This document shows positions 62,091 to 64,000 of a stretch of 64,000 nucleotides of DNA, piece by piece (positions within the stretch are counted from its first letter, which is position 1; the number at the start of each line of letters is the position of its first letter). The notes beneath the pieces were generated by a model. The model was not told the origin of the DNA. It worked only from the letters and a program-made list of their open reading frames with translations, and searched no databases. The position numbers were made by a program, and so were the translations under genes. Source of the DNA: G958295935 sp965224235 (lineage in GTDB: Bacteria > Chloroflexota > Dehalococcoidia > Lucifugimonadales > Lucifugimonadaceae). The stretch covers positions 372,001 through 436,000 of the forward strand of contig CBDCYP010000001.1 of the NCBI GenBank assembly GCA_965224235.1. The letters run 5' to 3'.

Positions 62091-64000
62091 CTAGTCGTAT
62101 GGGGAACCCCACACCTCGAAGTTTTCGAATTCGGCGGTACTTTGAGCGTCGTCCGCATAAAATCCATAAGCGACTGCAACATCCCCGGAGGTATCCACTG
62201 AACTTATATCGGCGGTTCCCAAGAAGACGTCATTCACGTACATCATCGCGACGTTTCCATCATAGAATACCTCCAGCTTGTTCAGGACAGGATCGTTGAA
62301 GTTAATGTTGGAACTTTGGTCGCCCTCGAGCTGCCGCCATGTGTCGCCTGAAACAGTCGCGTGTTGGACTGACCATTGGCGGTCGGAGGTCACGATGAAG
62401 GCTATATAGTCGCTTGCCACTTCCTCCCTGAAAAGAATTCCCGTGCTCCAATCATCAGTGTTGATGGGCGTCCTGAAGTCCGCGCGAGCGTAAGCCGTAG
62501 ATACATCTACGCCAGCGTATTGCGTGGCAATAAAGTTGTCTTCCCTGGTCAGTTGACCACTGTCAGAACCAGACAAGAGGCCCAACTCCCGGGCCACAAC
62601 GTTGCCATACCCGGTTGAGTAGCCGGGTACTTCGCTATCGGCAAATATCCCCGACGCGATCGACAGTTCTCCTTGGGTTTGGCTCCCGCTGACTTGGAGA
62701 TCTGTCACGTATGCGGAGTTGACGGATAGCCATCCGCGATCCTCGATCACGAATAATGTGACCGTGTTGATTGATCCTGCGGGCAACTTCAAATTATGAA
62801 TGGGGCCACTGGCCACGTCTCGGGAAACATCACCAACTCGAATTTTGTGCACGTATCGACTGTCATGAGTCAGAGCAATAAAAGAAAAAGCGCCACCACT
62901 CGAATCACGGAACAGGAACCCGAAATCCCAGTCACCCAGGTCCGTTGAATAAGGTACCTCGAAATCGGCGCTGATCACGAAATTCCGGAGGTCATCGGAG
63001 ACGCTATGTACTTCTATGAAGCCATCGTCATCATGAGGCATTGCTCCGTCGTCAATCCGGAATTGCCGGAATTGGCCGCTCGGACCGGGCGTGGCGCGGG
63101 GTGTGGGTTTGACGGTCGGGGTCGGAAGGACGGTCGTTGTGCCGCGTTCGAGTTCGGGCAGGCGTGTCAAGACAGCGCGGGCGGCGATGGCGTACCCAGT
63201 CCCTTCGACGGGTCGGCCGCTATCTGACTCTACCTTTTTGGCAGTATTGATGCCGACGACCATTCCGTCGGCACGTATCAACGGTCCTCCGCTGTTGCCC
63301 GGGTTTATGGCGGCATCGGTCTGGATGATGTACGCGCTGAATCTCGCATCGAACTCTGAAGCTGAGACTATGCCCTCGGTGACCCGAATCGAGTTGGCGC
63401 CCAGCGGATATCCCAGCGCGTAAACTCGGTCGCCAATAGCGACGTTTCCCGACGTGACAAGTTGCGCGGCCGAAAAGCCAGCGTCGCAGCAGATCCTGAG
63501 CACGGCAAGATCCACATTCCCGTCATAGCCGCGCAGCGCCGCCGCGTACGTATCGGTGTCGGCTACCACGGTCGAGATCCGGCTCGCCCCTTCGATGACG
63601 TGGCGATTGGTTAAGACGAGGGCGGCGCCCGACGCAGAATCGACTTCGTAGATGACACCGGACCCAGTGCTGCGGTCGGTGACGATCTTGACCACCGACG
63701 GGCTGATGCGCCTAATGAGTTCGGCCGGCGATTCCGCCGCAGGAGTTGGGGTCAGGGTGGGAACGGGTGTAGGGACCGGTGTTGGCGTCGACGTGGGAAC
63801 AGGTGTCGGAGTAGGAGTGTTGGTGGGCAGCGGGGTGGGCGTGGGCGTATTGGTGGGCAACGGGATAGCTGTCGGGGTTGGTGAGGGTTCCGGGGTGGGC
63901 GTGAAAGTGGGAGTTGGTAAGGGGGTGGCGGTTGGGGCTGCCGCCCTAGTTGCGACGATTGCGGCTTGAACTGTTGCTTCCACGTCAGGGGTGGGAGTCG
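62091..64000 (-). CDS. Secreted trypsin-like serine protease (5' end beyond right edge)
   Basis: The frame stays open to the right edge, so the start is missing. Numbering from a GTG at 63983, residues 20-80 are a Pro/Thr-rich low-complexity linker. A trypsin-like (HtrA-type) domain follows with His128 (LTNRHVIEG), Asp158 (NVDLAVLRI) and Ser231 (NPGNSGGPL). The C-terminal about 330 residues hold two related beta-sandwich units (WDFGFLFRD / WSTGILFRE; VNSAYVTDL / VNDVFLGTAD), LamG-like. No PDZ domain is seen. Probably exported and cell-wall or surface attached. Confidence 0.85.
   Translation of the reverse strand, partial: TPTPDVEATVQAAIVATRAAAPTATPLPTPTFTPTPEPSPTPTAIPLPTNTPTPTPLPTNTPTPTPVPTSTPTPVPTPVPTLTPTPAAESPAELIRRISPSVVKIVTDRSTGSGVIYEVDSASGAALVLTNRHVIEGASRISTVVADTDTYAAALRGYDGNVDLAVLRICCDAGFSAAQLVTSGNVAIGDRVYALGYPLGANSIRVTEGIVSASEFDARFSAYIIQTDAAINPGNSGGPLIRADGMVVGINTAKKVESDSGRPVEGTGYAIAARAVLTRLPELERGTTTVLPTPTVKPTPRATPGPSGQFRQFRIDDGAMPHDDDGFIEVHSVSDDLRNFVISADFEVPYSTDLGDWDFGFLFRDSSGGAFSFIALTHDSRYVHKIRVGDVSRDVASGPIHNLKLPAGSINTVTLFVIEDRGWLSVNSAYVTDLQVSGSQTQGELSIASGIFADSEVPGYSTGYGNVVARELGLLSGSDSGQLTREDNFIATQYAGVDVSTAYARADFRTPINTDDWSTGILFREEVASDYIAFIVTSDRQWSVQHATVSGDTWRQLEGDQSSNINFNDPVLNKLEVFYDGNVAMMYVNDVFLGTADISSVDTSGDVAVAYGFYADDAQSTAEFENFEVWGSPYD

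Overview
The window is a dense bacterial chromosome segment of roughly 58-60 % G+C, with core housekeeping genes on both strands, short intergenic gaps, one tRNA gene and one region of about 2 kb packed with repeats. Family content suggests a member of the Chloroflexota (Dehalococcoidia or SAR202-like). The hints are a DUF951 protein, a Rex repressor beside a canonical F-ATPase operon, a NorD-like VWA protein with a MoxR-type ATPase, a Gld-like ABC cassette, and a secreted protease with a Pro/Thr-rich linker. This assignment is inference; no rRNA is present to confirm it.

Layout. 1-2241: 5' part of mutS2 (minus), cut by the left edge. 2348-3271: alpha/beta hydrolase. 3272-5260: gene-free stretch with MITE-like repeats, REP-like palindromes and a hairpin-rich core that may be a structured RNA. 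5261-9033: formyltransferase, a MagIII-type glycosylase, pyrF, a DUF951 gene and a bifunctional-nuclease-family gene, closed by a good terminator. 9265-17053: ATP synthase operon in the order atpI/Z-B-E-F-H-A-G-D-C; subunit a carries a large extra soluble segment. 17167-22227: rex with a probable operator, a 2-hydroxyacid dehydrogenase, a Nudix hydrolase, a DSD1-type PLP enzyme and a dead IS1182-like transposase. 22228-25250: rarA and selA. 25451-30966: coaE, a CbbQ/NorQ-like AAA+ ATPase, a CoA-pyrophosphatase-type Nudix gene and a 1119-residue NorD-like VWA protein. 30968-37560: UspA, CinA (degenerate C-terminal domain) and a four-gene Gld-like ABC cassette. 37798-47796: cysteine desulfurase, a membrane protein, mutS, an MBL hydrolase, pncA, pncB, and a membrane pyrophosphatase of the K+-dependent type. 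48202-56109 (mostly minus): translin-like protein, thiE, yraN, rnhB, DinB-like, mnmA, rsfS (plus), ndk, tsaB, tsaE, thiL. 56317-64000: 4-OT-like tautomerase, tRNA-Lys(CTT), two membrane proteins, a c-type cytochrome lipoprotein, a Gfo/Idh/MocA oxidoreductase, two SDR proteins and a 5'-truncated trypsin-like protease.

How the parts fit. Energy conversion dominates: F1Fo ATPase, ion-pumping PPase, a NADH-sensing Rex repressor and a cytochrome c. NAD+ salvage (pncA, pncB), tRNA modification (tsaB/tsaE for t6A; mnmA with a cysteine desulfurase for s2U) and DNA repair (mutS, mutS2, rarA, a MagIII-like glycosylase) are also well represented. SelA implies that the organism makes selenocysteine. No CRISPR array, prophage or intact transposon is visible.
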